A stretch of 64,000 nucleotides of DNA from assembly GCA_963576565.1 (NCBI GenBank), contig OY755045.1:5515477-5579476 (forward strand), given 5' to 3'. Under the pieces are notes generated by a model. That model was not told the DNA's origin. It ran no database searches and was given only the letters and a program-made list of their open reading frames with translations. Every line of letters starts with the position of its first letter. The first letter of the stretch is position 1. Below, piece after piece: positions 1 to 12,800 of the stretch. A program made the position numbers and the translations under genes. The stretch is from Aspidapion aeneum (Eukaryota; Arthropoda; Insecta; Coleoptera; Brentidae).

Positions 1-186
1 TCGTCTAAAAATACAAAATAATATTTAATTAGTAGATGGTAGTTTTACTACTACTACTACTATGTCGGTTTACAACGTTTTTTAACGCGAGAAGCCATGA
101 AGTAACTTCAAACATAAATAAAGAACATAAACTCAGAGCTACAACCTGAAATGAGCAGAGCTGAAATAAGGAGAGCATTAAAGATA
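1..186. other. left edge, no gene seen
   Basis: AT-rich sequence with a short ACT trinucleotide run near 46-62. No exon or recognisable repeat could be supported. Confidence 0.4.
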
Positions 187-646
187 AATTGGTAAAAAAA
201 ATTTTTTAAGTCACAAGCTTTTATAAAATGCACTAAAAATTAAAAAATAATTTTCTAACATTCTAATATTATCATAATAATAAAAGCGATGGCCGACTGA
301 TGGAAATCTTGACGATGTTAGCACGATAAGATATCCGTATCAATTAAATATCACTATTTGCAAGAATCAATCTAGCAGAAAAATGCAGGGGTACCAAACC
401 CACCCAACCCGACCTAAGATACCCCAGCATTTCTCTGACATAGGTATGGCAATGGCATAACATTGCGGCACATCAAACATATCTTTGATGACCTGCTATG
501 TTGAATATTCTTTAAGTGTTTAGATCACAACTTTAGATTAACTTATGCTTTGATGCTATGATAATATTAGAATGTTAGAAAATTATTTTTTAATTTTTAG
601 TGCATTTTATAAAAGCTTGTGACTTAAAAAAAAATTTTTACCAATT
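187..646. mobile_element. MITE with about 90-bp inverted termini and TA target duplication
   Basis: The first about 90 bases (AATTGGTAAAAA..., passing through AAGTCACAAGC) reappear as the reverse complement at the right end (...TTTTTACCAATT), with TA on both sides (185-186 and 647-648). There is no coding capacity. Long terminal inverted repeats and a TA duplication suit a non-autonomous Tc1/mariner-type element; the superfamily is an inference. Confidence 0.65.
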
Positions 647-861
647 TATTTTCAACTTTTTAGTCTCAGCTATCTACTCTATTAAATGAAAATATTTGTT
701 CAATAACAGAACAGAAAAGTTTATTCTAGATTATAATGAAATCGTTGATCGTGAGTTGTTTGGAAACTCATTTTTCTATTGGGGGAAGGAGAGGGTGGGG
801 GTAGAGGTAGAAATATATTTTTTGTTTGGGCTGTATTGCCATCGGACCTTTATGCATATAC

Positions 862-1974
862 CACCCAACAAACAATTAAAGTTGTAACGACGAAACCCCA
901 ACCAGAAAGAATTTCTTAAAAGTAACCGCAACGTACTCCCGCTACGTCTCAGTATACCATACAGCGACGTTATAATTCCCTAAGTGGGGAACCAATTTCT
1001 GGTTATAACTACTTGGCCAAGTGTTTAAAGTCACTGTAGTAACAACTACACTACTACGTCGTAGCCAGGTATCTACTACGTCGTAGAGGCTGTTTTTTTT
1101 TCCGTAATGGCATAAAAGTTGCGATGTAGTTGCAAATAATATAATCGTTTCTTTTTGGTAGAATTGTTACACAATATGGTGGACACAACAGTAAACAGAC
1201 TCGCTTAGTTTTTTTGTTTGGTTATGGTTATAATATGAACTATGTTATCCAAAAGTGTGAGAATTTACGAGCAGAGGATCAAAATTCGAGTGCGACGCAA
1301 AGTTTTTTGTATAACATGCATTATATATATTGCAAAAAACCGGTGCGCCCGTAAAATTGAGCCGTTTTCTGGTAGCTGATGGAATTTTTGTGTTGTGATT
1401 TTGGAGGTTATGTTTTCATAATCGACAGTTAACTCCAACAAATGGTGCTTAAGAAGAGCATTTTTGGTAAGGTTCAACTAATTTGTTTATAAAATAGTAT
1501 GGCTCTTTAATATGAGCTCATAAAACGACAACAAAAATATTAAATTTTCTTTCTTACATAAAAACATGGCGTCCCAAACTATATTCCCTGATAGTCGAAA
1601 AGGTTACTTGAAAGTAGTTGCGGCTTTAAAGTTGATCCAAAAAGTTATTTTGTCTACATTGTTACATCAGATGTTACTATGATGACACAAACTTTTGTGG
1701 TAAAAATTAAAGTTATAATGTAGTTGTCGGATACACTTGTTTGGGACTCCAATGAAGCTTAACTTTCTAGTGGTAATTAAGTAGGATATAAAAGTCAGGG
1801 CGACTACGAAATAACGACTAAAAAGAAAGTAAAACTTTAGCAACGTCCTATTGTGGTAGAGAAGACTATCAGAATCGACTATCAAGAAACAATCCTATGA
1901 AGTAGTTTAGAGGGTCGTTTTTACGAAACATCTACTATTTCCTGATACTAAATAGTAGTTAGAACTAAAAAGTA
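862..1974 (-). mobile_element. 1.11-kb dispersed repeat, copy 1 (inverted relative to 11031-12144)
   Basis: The whole segment is a near-identical reverse complement of 11031-12144. The ends are CACCCAACAAACAATT on the left and ...GAACTAAAAAGTA on the right. It interrupts a satellite-like repeat (about 700-861 and 1975-2340). Short open frames of 70 and 72 codons are shared by both copies but match no family I recognise. The class is unknown; no clear target duplication could be settled. Confidence 0.6.
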
Positions 1975-2345
1975 TAGGGGAGGATATTTTTTTATTATTG
2001 TTGTATTGTCATCGGACCACTATGTGAATACCAAATTTCATCCAAATCGGATAATTGGAAGTGTGTCAAAAACTCATTTTTCTATGAAAGGGGGTGGGGG
2101 TAGGGGTGGGAGGATATTTTTTCTTAATATTGTATTGTCATCGGATCACTATATGTATACCAAATTTCATTCAAATCGGATAACGGGATGTGTGTCAAAA
2201 ACAAATTTTTTCTATGGAAGGGGGTGGGGGTAGAGGTGGGAGGATATTTTTTTCTTAATGTTGTATTGTCATGGGACCACTATGTGTGTACCAAATTTCA
2301 TCCAAATCGGATAATGGGAATTGTGTCAAAAACGCTTCACAAGAT
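1975..2345. repeat. tandem repeat, about 115-130-bp units, three copies
   Basis: Units contain GTATTGTCATCGGACCACTA, then ACCAAATTTCATCCAAATCG, then GTGTCAAAAAC and a G-rich GGGTGGGGGTAG stretch. They begin near 1976, 2102 and 2234. A further partial unit lies at about 720-860, on the other side of the inserted 1.1-kb repeat, so the array was split by that insertion. Confidence 0.7.
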
Positions 2346-2814
2346 TTGATAGTTAGTTAGTTAGACAGAACATCTGAAGTTAAATAAAAGCTTGTAATAA
2401 AAATGAAAAATAACAAATCACCTAGAAAAGACGGAGTAGCGGCAGAAATGCTCAAGTACGGTGGTAAACCTATAGTTAATACCCTTCATATTCGCCTGAA
2501 TAAAATACTAAAAGAAAAAATAATCCCAAACAACTAAAAAGAATCCATAATCATTATTCTACACAAGAAAGGTGATAGAACACACCTAAAAAACTATCAA
2601 CCTATAACACTCCTGTAATTTATAAGCTTTTCACGAAAATATTAACAGATAGACTAACAACAAAATTTGACGGATATTAATCAAAAGAACAAGCAGGCTT
2701 CAGAAAAGGTTTCAGTACAGTTGACCACTAATTAACCATGAAAATCCTTATTAGGATTTCTAGTGAACAAGCCAACAAGTGAAATTAAAGAAAGAAAAAT
2801 AAGAATAAAGTTTT

Positions 2815-3011
2815 CTGTCTTCGGCCGGGACTCGAACCCGGAATCTCTTGCTCTGTACGCAAACGCTCTAATCATTGAATCTCTGAAGACTATACGAAAA
2901 TTTTCGGAAAACTTTCATTTATGCATGTGTGCGGTGTCTCAATACAAGAACGAGAAACTCTCAGGGTATTAACTCGACAATTAACTTCTTCCTGCCCACT
3001 AAAACTATAAA
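2815..3011 (-). mobile_element. 197-bp insert carrying a tRNA-like sequence, flanked by 42-bp direct repeats
   Basis: The insert lies between two nearly identical 42-bp sequences (2773-2814 and 3012-3053) inside the LINE remnant. Long target duplications of variable length are typical of SINE or other target-primed insertions. The tRNA-like part is at its 3' end in the minus reading. Whether this is a SINE or a captured tRNA gene cannot be decided by eye. Confidence 0.55.
2817..2890 (-). tRNA. tRNA-like sequence, probable pseudogene or SINE head
   Basis: On the minus strand 74 nt run from GTCTTC to GAAGAC, forming six acceptor-stem pairs. The T arm is perfect (CCGGG-TTCGAGT-CCCGG) and supplies a strong B box. 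A plausible anticodon stem TTTGC/GCAAG encloses a 7-nt loop with T at position 33 and ACA as anticodon. The D arm and A box are weak. The unusual anticodon, poor D arm and location inside a SINE-like insert argue against a working tRNA gene. Confidence 0.45.
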
Positions 3012-3227
3012 CAACAAGTGAAATTAAAGAAAGAAAAATAAGAAAAAAGTTTTATTTACCCCAAATAAGATGGGCGGACGATTTAAAGAAACATGCGGGA
3101 ACTAGATGGATAAACACGGCGACAGACGAGAAAGAGTGGAAGATATTGGGACATGCCTATGTCTAAAGATGGATCGAAGAAGGCTAAAGAGAAAAAAATT
3201 ATTAAACTGTTTAAAAAAATGTCCTAC

Positions 3228-6200
3228 CATTAATTACACTCCTACTGGGACTAGCAGTGGGGGAGCCCCAAGACACACCATTGTAGGCTTCCCCATCAGA
3301 ACTGGAACATGGACTGGGGCTTCTGACTATTCTGGAAGACATCACAAAATCTGGAAACTCTTCGTCGCTTGAACACGGGGATTGAGGGGAGGTGTGTTGT
3401 ATGTCCCATAGAAACTAAGAATAAAATAAAAATCAATAATTAAAAAAAAACAACATTTTAAATTACAATTTTTTAAAAAAAATTCATGTTTTTGAAAAAA
3501 TTGTTTTTGACAAAAAAGATTTTGAATCACTGTGTACCTACATCTTCTTTTATTCTGCCTTTCTTCCCACCGCATTCCGGACTACTAGGACTGCTTGGGC
3601 CAAACATATACTTCCTCTTCTTTTCGCTAGTGTGCTTTAAATTCAGTTTTTTTGAATTTCCGACTAGCCAGTGCAGTTTTTCAATTAAAATTTTGACTAT
3701 GTTGTTGTTCAATTGGGCCTGTAGAAGACTGTCGTCGTATTTGAATTTATTCAGGGTTGTTATTAGGAGAATGCAACATTCGAGCTAAAAAAATTGTAAT
3801 CTGTATATTTTATGTACAGTGCAATCATTTTTACCTGCACACACATCTGGAGAGCTCTAAAATTTTTAAGCAAAAAACCGAAAAAATAAGATTGCTTAAA
3901 GATCCTTTGGACGCAATATCTTTTTCAATTGTCTAAAATTACCCAAGTATTTTGCTTGTTCTTAATTTTCTTAACTGTGCCAACCCCTTTTTATTTATCT
4001 TTTTCGATTCTGCTAGAAATTCTCTAAACATAGCAAAATAAATCACAAAATTCCATTAATTAGTTTTCGGGATATTACATCTTAAAATAAGGTGATTTAG
4101 TGACCTTAAAACACATTACAACTTGTTCAAAACATTTTGACTGACTGAACACATTCTGACGTATTTTGAGATGAAATATCTCGAAAACTAATGGGTGAAA
4201 TTTAGTGATTTCTTTTGTGTTATTTAGAGAATTTGAAGCAGAATCGAAAAATATAAATTAAAAGGGGTCGACGAATTTAAGAAAATGAAGGACATGAAAA
4301 ATACTTACTTATACTCATTTTTGACATTAGAAAAAAAATTTGGGCTCAAAGAATCTTTAGGAAATACTATTTTATCGATTTTTTGTTTAAAAATTCTAAA
4401 ACTAAGCGCTCCAGATGTGTCTGCAGGAATAAATGATATTGATACAGGGTGTTTTTTACCAGAAGCTTTTTCGGATATTTATTCATACGGTTTTGGAAAA
4501 ACCCATGAACCCGTCGATTTTGTTTGAGAAGGAGCATGCACCCCCTTCGAGGGATAAAGGTTACCCCTATATTACCCCTTTGTGTTTGTTACATGTTATT
4601 TAGAAACACACAGTATTATGAGTTGACTATATGCAAATAAATTTTTCAGTATTTAAAAAAAAAAAACAAAATTAAAAGAAGATTTTATACCCACCACACT
4701 ATTTGAAGGCTCCTCAAATTCTTTTAAGACCTTTATAAGCAATGGTATGCTCTTGCCACACCTCTCTGTACTCCTATTGGCTGGGTGATCCAGAAGAAAG
4801 CACAGACATTGAAGGTATTCTATGCACTCACCATGAAATTCTAAAATGAAAAAATGCCAGAGGTTTATTAATGTGTATCAGCAATGATGTGTATAGGTAT
4901 ATAGTTAATAGTATCAGTGAGGGTTGGAGTAGAACTGAAAATCAAAATGATTTCTTTTTAAATACCCTTTTTGGTGTACCATGTATTAAAATTTTAAAGG
5001 AATGCTGGAATGTGACCCCCTGACCTGGCAGGCATAACTATTAGGAAGCCTTACCTTTTACAATTGAGTGATGTTCTAAAACTTCAATAAACTTGCCACA
5101 AATCTCTGGAATTGGGAGTTCTGACTTGAGTTGACTTATCCTGATAAAGTTCATGACAATTTTTACAATTTTTTTAGGCGCCAACACCAAAATGTTGCTT
5201 AAATGAATAAAGGCATCGCCTTTTTCAGTGTTTCTCATCTAAAACGCATTTAAAAAAAGCGTTATTTTGTATACAATACTTCCCCTTGTCGTGAGGAGGA
5301 AAGTAAAATGTAGATTTTCCATGAATATTTGACAGAAAAATGTTTTAAAAAGCACTTAATTTAGTTTTGATATAAAAAAGTGATTACCTACCTCAAAAAA
5401 ATTGTTATTTTGTATAAAACTTCGCCTTATTATGACTAGGGAAAATAATAAGTTTTTCAATTAAAATTTTAAAGAATAACTTTTTAAAAACTGTTTTTTT
5501 TATTTTAATTTTGATGTAAAAAGTGATTACCTACCTCCAAAATAGACTGATAATATTTATATCTTGAATATTCCTGAAACAACCTAACAATATCAAGCAA
5601 CAACTTTTCATTATTTTTAGTTTCCTGCCACTCTTGGCTATACTTTATAAATAGGGCTCCTATAGCCTTTAAAACTCCAAAATTTTTCACTAGAGGCATG
5701 ACAGTTTGACTATTAAGAAGCTCCCTAAAATTAAAACTAAACTTTAGGAATGGCAGATCAAAAAAAATTAGTGGGCCAAAAAATTTATAGGAAAGGAGTA
5801 AAAACGAAAAACAGGAAAGAGAGAAAGAGAATAAAAAATAAACAGAAGAAACTGAAAGAGGGAGCTAGAAAAAAAGAAAGATATTTTACCTCAGGGATTT
5901 TAGAGCCATAATAACAGTAGCCTCAGTGACTTTTTCTTCTGGCAATAACTCATCTTTGGCTACCCTTTTTACCAATTCCACAATATGGGTAACAATGTAT
6001 GGTTTTCTGTCAATTATGATATTTGCCCACTGGTCTCTGTGTTGGCACATGTTTCCAACGATTCTAAAAACTCGGCCATTTATGCTATCCTCTTTGGGGT
6101 ATTTTTTAAGGAGTTGGATGAGTGTGGTCATTATGTTAAACTGTATCACCTGAAAAAAATTTGTAAAATATTTATTTACGCGAGAGAAGTTTTGGCTAGA

Positions 6201-6578
6201 GCCCTTTACCCATCCCAATCTGAAAATTTTGAGGGTCACTGGAGTCTATTTGCGCTGTTGTCACCTTTACAAAACAAACAAACCTCAATCCCAATTTCTG
6301 GAAATTTTTATACGTACCACCTCCCTTGTGCATCCTCTGTCCATCAAACAATTTCCAAGAATACTCAAACTGAGGTCTATGGAACCTTTTTGCGTAGAAT
6401 TCTGCAAAAGAGCCGACAGTTGTTTGAGGCGTCCCCTGTCGCGCAACTTGGCAACATTGTCCTTATTTCTGGGCCAGTCGACCTCTTTTCTAACGGCTAT
6501 CAGAGTTTTCAGGAGAGCCCCAGCCTCTTGGAATTGCTGCAGATCGCTTAAGGCGGCCTCAAACTTCGACTGAGACAT
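3228..6578 (-). CDS. ARMC5: ARMC5-like armadillo-repeat protein, N-terminal part (7 exons, C-terminus beyond window)
   Basis: Known ARMC5 is a substrate receptor of a CUL3 ubiquitin ligase that targets the large RNA polymerase II subunit, with N-terminal ARM repeats and a C-terminal BTB domain. Exons joined in frame: 6318-6578, 5890-6149, 5535-5724, 5055-5238, 4695-4840, 3542-3784, 3228-3414; all have GT-AG borders, and the start is the ATG at 6578. About 490 residues are present, largely leucine-rich helical ARM-type sequence. The N-terminus has the ARMC5-like order: VAKLRDRGRLKQLSALLQ, then LSLSILGNCLMDRGCTREV. Residues from exon 7 are low-complexity and Ser/Pro-rich (SSDEEFPDF, SPSPCSSSDGE). 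The BTB domain is not seen, so the 3' exons lie left of the window or were lost. It is divergent from SDAD1, with 272 bp between start codons. Family assignment rests on remembered motif order; another ARM protein is possible. Confidence 0.62.
3785..4694 (-). other. ARMC5-like intron with an imperfect inverted repeat
   Basis: Sequence around 3950-4110 (TTCTTAATTTTCTTAACT..., TTTTCGATTCTGC, GGGATATTACATC) recurs inverted at about 4150-4290 (GAAATATCTCGAAAAC, GCAGAATCGAAAAATA). The part at 4500-4600 resembles 53280-53400. This is repeat DNA; no exon is supported. Confidence 0.5.
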
Positions 6579-6850
6579 ACCGACAATGCCCTGGGATTCT
6601 TTAAAATGAGAAAAAATTGATTAGAAAATGTACATATTTGACCCGAGAATGACAGCACTACACTGACGTTTCTGTGGTCGGCGATTCTCAAAAGTTTTCG
6701 CGTGGCGCCATCTATTGAAACTAATTCCCAACTTTCGTGCGAAAGACCTACGACAAGATAGACATTTTCGGCCTTTTAGCCACATAACCTAGTTGCACGT
6801 GTTTTGTTTTGATTTGAAAAAAATTTGCAAAATTTTTCAAATTTTGTAAA
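6579..6850. promoter_or_regulatory. divergent promoter region between ARMC5-like and SDAD1
   Basis: Start codons of two oppositely oriented genes lie 272 bp apart. The region is slightly richer in GC than the introns and has no clear TATA box at a fixed distance. It must contain both 5' leaders and probably one shared promoter. No specific factor site could be assigned with confidence. Confidence 0.6.
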
Positions 6851-9800
6851 ATGGTGCGAAAACATAATAATCTACTTGCCGAAAATTTACCACAGTTACA
6901 AAATTTAATCAAAAGGGACCCACAGTCGTACCATGAAGAGTTTTGTCAACAATACCAACATTTTAAGGTAGGTTTGTTCTATAACTAGTTATGTATTTTA
7001 TAGCATCTTCTAATAATTTTTTTTGCTTCTGCAGAACATAATTGAAGTTTTTCAACTAAGTCCAAGTCAACCAAACAAAACTCTTGATGAGCTTGTTATG
7101 TTTATGGCACAAGTCTCTCAATGCTATCCAAAAGATTTGACAAGTTTTCCACAGCAACTCATTGATTTGATGCAGAAACACAATACTGTGTTAGATAATG
7201 GAGTGCGAATGAATTTTTGCAAAGCCCTAATTTTGTTAAGAAACAAGAACCTTTTGGCACCTACAGACTTGTTGGAGCTGTTTTTTCAATTGTTGAGGTG
7301 TCAAGATAAGAGTTTAAGGACATTTTTGGAGAGCCACATAATCACAGATATTAAAAACTTAAATCAAAAGCACAAAAATGCAAAATTGAACACAACATTA
7401 CAAAATTTCATGTTTACAATGTTAAAAGACACAAATGCGAGAGCAGCCAAAATGTCTATTGACATCATGATCGAACTTTACAAGAAGAACATTTGGAATG
7501 ATGCTAAAACTGTAAATGTTATAGCGACAGGGTGTTTTTCCAAAGTTATGAAGGTGATGGTGGCTTCTTTGAAGTTCTTTATGGGAAAAGATGAAGGGGA
7601 AAAGGATGATTCTTCATCAGACTCAGAGGTAAGCAATAAATGCCGCCATTAAAATTGGTTTCACAGTTAGAAATATCAATTTATTATTGTGAACTATCTT
7701 ACCCCATATAAAGAAAAACTTGAGCTAGCATGTTTTTATGGAAAAATTTATGCTTTCTTCTCTAAAACTGTACAGGGTGTATTAATTATTTCTAGTAGTG
7801 ATAAAAGTTGTGTTTTGATATAGATAGCCATTTTCAGCCCACAGAGGTTTTTGAAAAGTCTGTTTTTATGAAAATTAAATTTTGGTGTAAATTTATTTTA
7901 TAGTGATAGACTCTTTTATAAAGAATACAAAGGTCAAATTGAAATTTTTTTGTCCTTTTTAATAATGGTCTTTCTTTATGAAATGACCCCATTGCTGTGC
8001 AGGCTAGGAAGGTAAAAACTATACAAAGGCAATTAACACCAAAATGAAATTTTCATAAATAAAAAACACTGTAAATGAAAGATAAAAATATTATGTTTTA
8101 TCTTCAGCTTATAGTTTTACATAACATATAAGTTTCTTTTTTAAAGTTTAATTTTTTTTTATTTGGATTAGGACAATGTTGTAAATTGAATTATACAGGG
8201 TGTCCCATAACTTAGGGGCCATAGTGCCACAGGTGATAGAGAAGTTTATTTCTGAGAAAAAACTTTATATAACATGGGAGTCAACACACATCTGTTTTTA
8301 AGATATAGGATATTTAGATTAGTGATGGGTGAAGGAAAAAGGGTTTTAGAAAAAAAAAGAAAATCTGTCACAGTCAGCGCAATACTCAGCTAATTGTGAT
8401 TCAAATATGTGGTATTCTTTTTTTTTATAAAATTATGAGCTGAGAAGATACAGGCTGTCAAAATAACCTCAAAAATGTATAAAAAATAATAATTTCTTTA
8501 AAAAAATAATTTTTGCTTGCTTATTCTTTTAAAAAATATCAATAATATTTTATTACTGTCTCACTAGAGTATTTTTTTATTAACATAAAATATAAAAAAA
8601 AATTATATCAAAAAAAGAGTTTTTGAAAAAAAAATTGACCAACAAATTTTTTTTGAAATTATTTTTATTTCAATTTATTGCTCTTCTTCTAATACACCAC
8701 TTTACCCAATTTTATATTTTTCCTGCGTTTTTTTAAAAAGTTATTATCAAAAAAGTTTAAAAAATTGCCTACTTTGATGCTCTGTATCTTGACAAAGAAA
8801 GAGTTTTGACCCATGCATTATAGGAACTTTATCAGATATGACCTCCTCTATCACAAACAAAAATTGGCAATTTGAAAGACATGCAAATGGTATTAACATG
8901 TCCTGAAATTTTTACAACAATTAAATAGAGGATAGTCTAGATTTAAAATTGCTAAAAATAACCTATATTTCAAGATTTTTATCAATATTGATCATTTTTG
9001 CTAATTTAAAAAACTTCTGATATGTACTATCCTTTGTAAAATTGTTAGGACTTACATAATTTTCTCTTTCTTATGGTACTTGCCATTTTTAGGGTGTTTA
9101 TCTACATTTGGCTAAAGACCTTGTATGTATGGGATATTTTAAGATATTTTTTTAAAAGATGTTATACATACAGGGTCCACTTTTGACCAATTCTGTGGCT
9201 ACTTCAACAATAATTTTAGGACGAAATTGACCTGAAAGAAGTGATTATGTCAAACAAATTTAATAAAAAGACAAGAAAAAGAGGCAAACAATTGGACAAA
9301 GCAAAAAAATTACATGCCAAACAATATAAGAAGAAAAGTGAAGCTGAGACCTTTAACTTCAGTGCCATACATTTAATTCATGACCCACAAGGTAAATTTT
9401 TTTTAAATAAATTGATCCATGACAGATCTGATACCTTCCTAGCACATTAGCATACTCCAAGTAAACTCCAAAACAGTTTTTTGTAAATATCTCAGAAACG
9501 GAAATTCCTACGAAGTTTTTTGAATAACATAAATTATTGAGGAAAATGTGTTCTAATATATTCCAAAAACCGCATATTGATGTGATGCTCCATTAAAAAG
9601 CTGGCTTATTTTCAATTTTTAGAGTCTCAAAAAATGTCATTAGCTTTAATGGATTTTAACCAAAATCTACTCGGCTCTTTACGGTATTGTACATTATTTT
9701 ACCTGAAAATTTCATGAAAATCGGTTCAGCGGTTTAGGAGCTATTGTGTGCCGAACACAGACACACCATCACACACTGACAGATGTCACGATAATATTGC

Positions 9801-12800
9801 TAAGATAGGTTAAAATAATACAAATAACAACGCATTTTGTTTTTTTGCTACTTTTTCCATATTCGGGCAGAATCATCTGGATTTAATAATAGCTATAATA
9901 AATTTGTTTGATTTTTTAAAGAGTTCAATGTTTTGTGTTGCCTTATTTTATTTTAATATTTGATAATAAAGTTTGTGAGAGATTTTTTTTCAAAAATTTT
10001 TAATTTGTAGTCTAGAACCTATGTGTGTACTACAAGCATATAAGTGGCATTTTTTCCCTAGTTTTACATCAGAGAAACGCAGTGGCAGCTGCTACAGGGA
10101 GGGCAACGGGGCATTGCTCTCCCAAAAGTAGACAACAAACAGTATTTTTAATTGATTTATTTTAAAAAAGTTAAATCTTCCTTTATGACATGATTGTCTA
10201 GTTCTTTTTATTATCTGTGGTTAGCATCAAGCGATTAATTGGGTGAACTTTTTTTGCGTAAACAATTACAAGCCGGCAGCACCGCGCTGGGCAAGGTTTC
10301 AAGTTTACCCGTTTTTCAACGAGGTATGGGTGGATGATCTCGAGCGGGGGCGGGAGGAATGTGTGTTTTAGTTGAAGCCGGCCATCATCATCGTGCGGAA
10401 ATGTCCGTTGCCCTTCTACATGATGCCGGTTTTATCCTTAGTGAAGATGTATGAGTTTGTTTTGATTTGGGCTATGTCAGTAGTAAAAAGCATTGCCGGT
10501 CGCCTGTCATTGTTTTTGTTATCGTTTGTTTATAAAATGGAAATAAATACCGTCGATTACATAATTAACTGTGTAAATTTAAATATGTTGACAAATGAAC
10601 TTCGATTACAAATAAAATCTTTAGGGCCACATAGACCGGACCTAAAAATCCTAAAAATTAACCAAAATGTTAGTGCAAGTAACAAAAATGTGATGTAATG
10701 TGATCTCTAGCACTTTAGTGAAAAGTTTAAGGCACAAAGTAAGTGCTACTTATTTAAATAACCACATAGAATTTTCTATGCTAGGCAAGACTGATATTAG
10801 GTGCCAATTGAATAGTGCCTATAGGCAAAACATTACGGAACATAATGAAAATGAGGCAAAAAGTAGGTTAATAGACTGTTCAAAATTCTGTGGAATTTTT
10901 GAGGTTGCTCTGCGGGGCCATGATGAGTCTGAAACTGGTGCCCAACTAACATTTATAGTAGCGGCTACATGTTCTAAAGGCTTTGCTACTTTCTTATAGT
11001 AGAAATGTGGTGATCCCAACCAAAATTTGTTACTTTTTAGTTCTAACTACTATTTAGTATCAGGAAATAGTAGATGTTTCGTAAAAACGACCCTCTAAAC
11101 TACTTCATAGGATTGTTTCTTGATAGTCGATTCTGATAGTCTTCTCTACCACAATAGGACATTGCTAAAGTTTTACTTTCTTTTTAGTCGTTATTTCGTA
11201 GTCGCCCTGACTTTTATATCCTACTTAATTACCCCTAGAAAGTTAAGCTTCATTGGAGTCCCAAACAAGTGTATCCGACAACTACATTATAACTTTAATT
11301 TTTACCACAAAAGTTTGTGTCATCATAGTAACATCTGATGTAACAATTTAGACAAAATAACTTTTTGGATCAACTTTAAAGCCGCAACTACTTTCAAGTA
11401 ACCTTTTCGACTATCAGGGAATATAGTTTGGGACGCCATGTTTTTATGTAAGAAAGAAAATTTAATATTTTTGTTGTCGTTTTATGAGCTCATATTAAAG
11501 AGCCATACTATTTTATAAACAAATTAGTTGAAGCTTACCAAAAATGCTCTTCTTAAGCACCATTTGTTGGAGTTAACTGTCGATTATGAAAACATAACCT
11601 CCAAAATCACAACACAAAAATTCCATCAGCTACCAGAAAACGGCTCAATTTTACGGGCGCACCGGTTTTTTGTAATATATATAATGCATGTTATACAAAA
11701 AACTTTGCGTCGCACTCGAATTTTGATCCTCTGCTCGTAAATTCTCACACTTTTGGATAACATAGTTCATATTATAACCATAACCAAACAAAAAAACTAA
11801 GCGAGTCTGTTTACTGTTGTGTCCACCATATTGTGTAACAATTCTACCAAAAAGAAACGATTATATTATTTGCAACTACATCGCAACTTTTATGCCATTA
11901 CAGAAAAAAAAAACAGCCTCTACGACGTAGTAGATACCTGGCTACGACGTAGTAGTGTAGTTGTTACTACAGTGGCTTTAAACACTTGGCCAAGTAGTTA
12001 TAACCAGAAATTGGTTCCCCACTTAGGGAATTATAACGTCGCTGTATGGTATACTGAGACGTAGCGGGAGTACGTTGCGGTTACTTTTAAGAAATTCTTT
12101 CTAGTTGGGGTTTCGTCGTTACAACTTTAATTGTTTGTTGGGTGCTAATCCGAGCACTTTGCACGTGTAAAAGAAGGGCGACTAGACTTTATCTATAAAC
12201 AAATAAACTAAAAACAACACCAAATAGCTGCTTGTTTGTAAAATGCTAAAATAAAATAGTTTGGGTAAATTTTTTTATCTCCATTTCCATGCAATATAAA
12301 TTTCTGCCCCCCCAATTTATAACGTCACCAGCCGTCACTGTGTATAAGTGACATTTTTCTCCCTAGTTTTATATCAGACAAATATAACCTGAAAGCCAGC
12401 TTGATGTGGTTGCAAACTTTTTAATTTTGTTTTGTTTTTTCTTGTAGGTATGGCAGAAAAACTCTTCGCCCAGCTGGAATCGAAAAACCATCGTTTTGAA
12501 GTTCGTCTGATGACTTTAGATGTTATTTCACGTCTTATAGGACTCCATAACTTGTTTTTGTTTAATTTTTATTCTTACATTCAGCGGTTTATGCAGCCAC
12601 ATCAAAGAGAGGTAAGTAAAATAAACGGATGATTCTACAAAAATGGTGCTGTGGAGTGGGAATGCATATTTTTCAAACACAGACTGCAAATGAAGCATAG
12701 TTTTTGTTATAAGATTTAAAACGAAATGTTTTCTTTATGGAGCATTTGAGTTTAATGTATAAAAGTGTATAATTTTTTTTATTACAAAGCAAATACCTCA

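Larger units (their letters stand above)
2400..3226 (+). pseudogene. non-LTR retrotransposon fragment (reverse transcriptase remnant)
   Basis: Plus-strand frames, broken by stops, read KSPRKDGVAAEMLKYGG and ILHKKGD in the first half, as in the fingers/palm region of insect non-LTR reverse transcriptases. The end reads RWADDLKKHAGTRWI...DEKEWKILGHAYV, the usual C-terminal tail of the same family (RTE/BovB-like; clade not proven). The palm between them is missing and a 197-bp foreign insert lies inside. The 3' end abuts the donor site of ARMC5-like exon 7. It is a dead, deleted copy. Confidence 0.7.

Noticed and set aside
2817..2890. Functional tRNA gene
   Set aside because: Weak D arm and A box, unusual ACA anticodon, and location at the end of a flanked insert make a pseudogene or SINE more likely.
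4285..4527. 80-codon plus-strand frame in the ARMC5-like intron
   Set aside because: It overlaps a repeat with a relative near 53280-53400 and shows no recognisable domain.
5985..6551. 188-codon plus-strand frame across ARMC5-like exons 1-2
   Set aside because: It runs antisense through two supported exons and the intron between them, and shows no family similarity.
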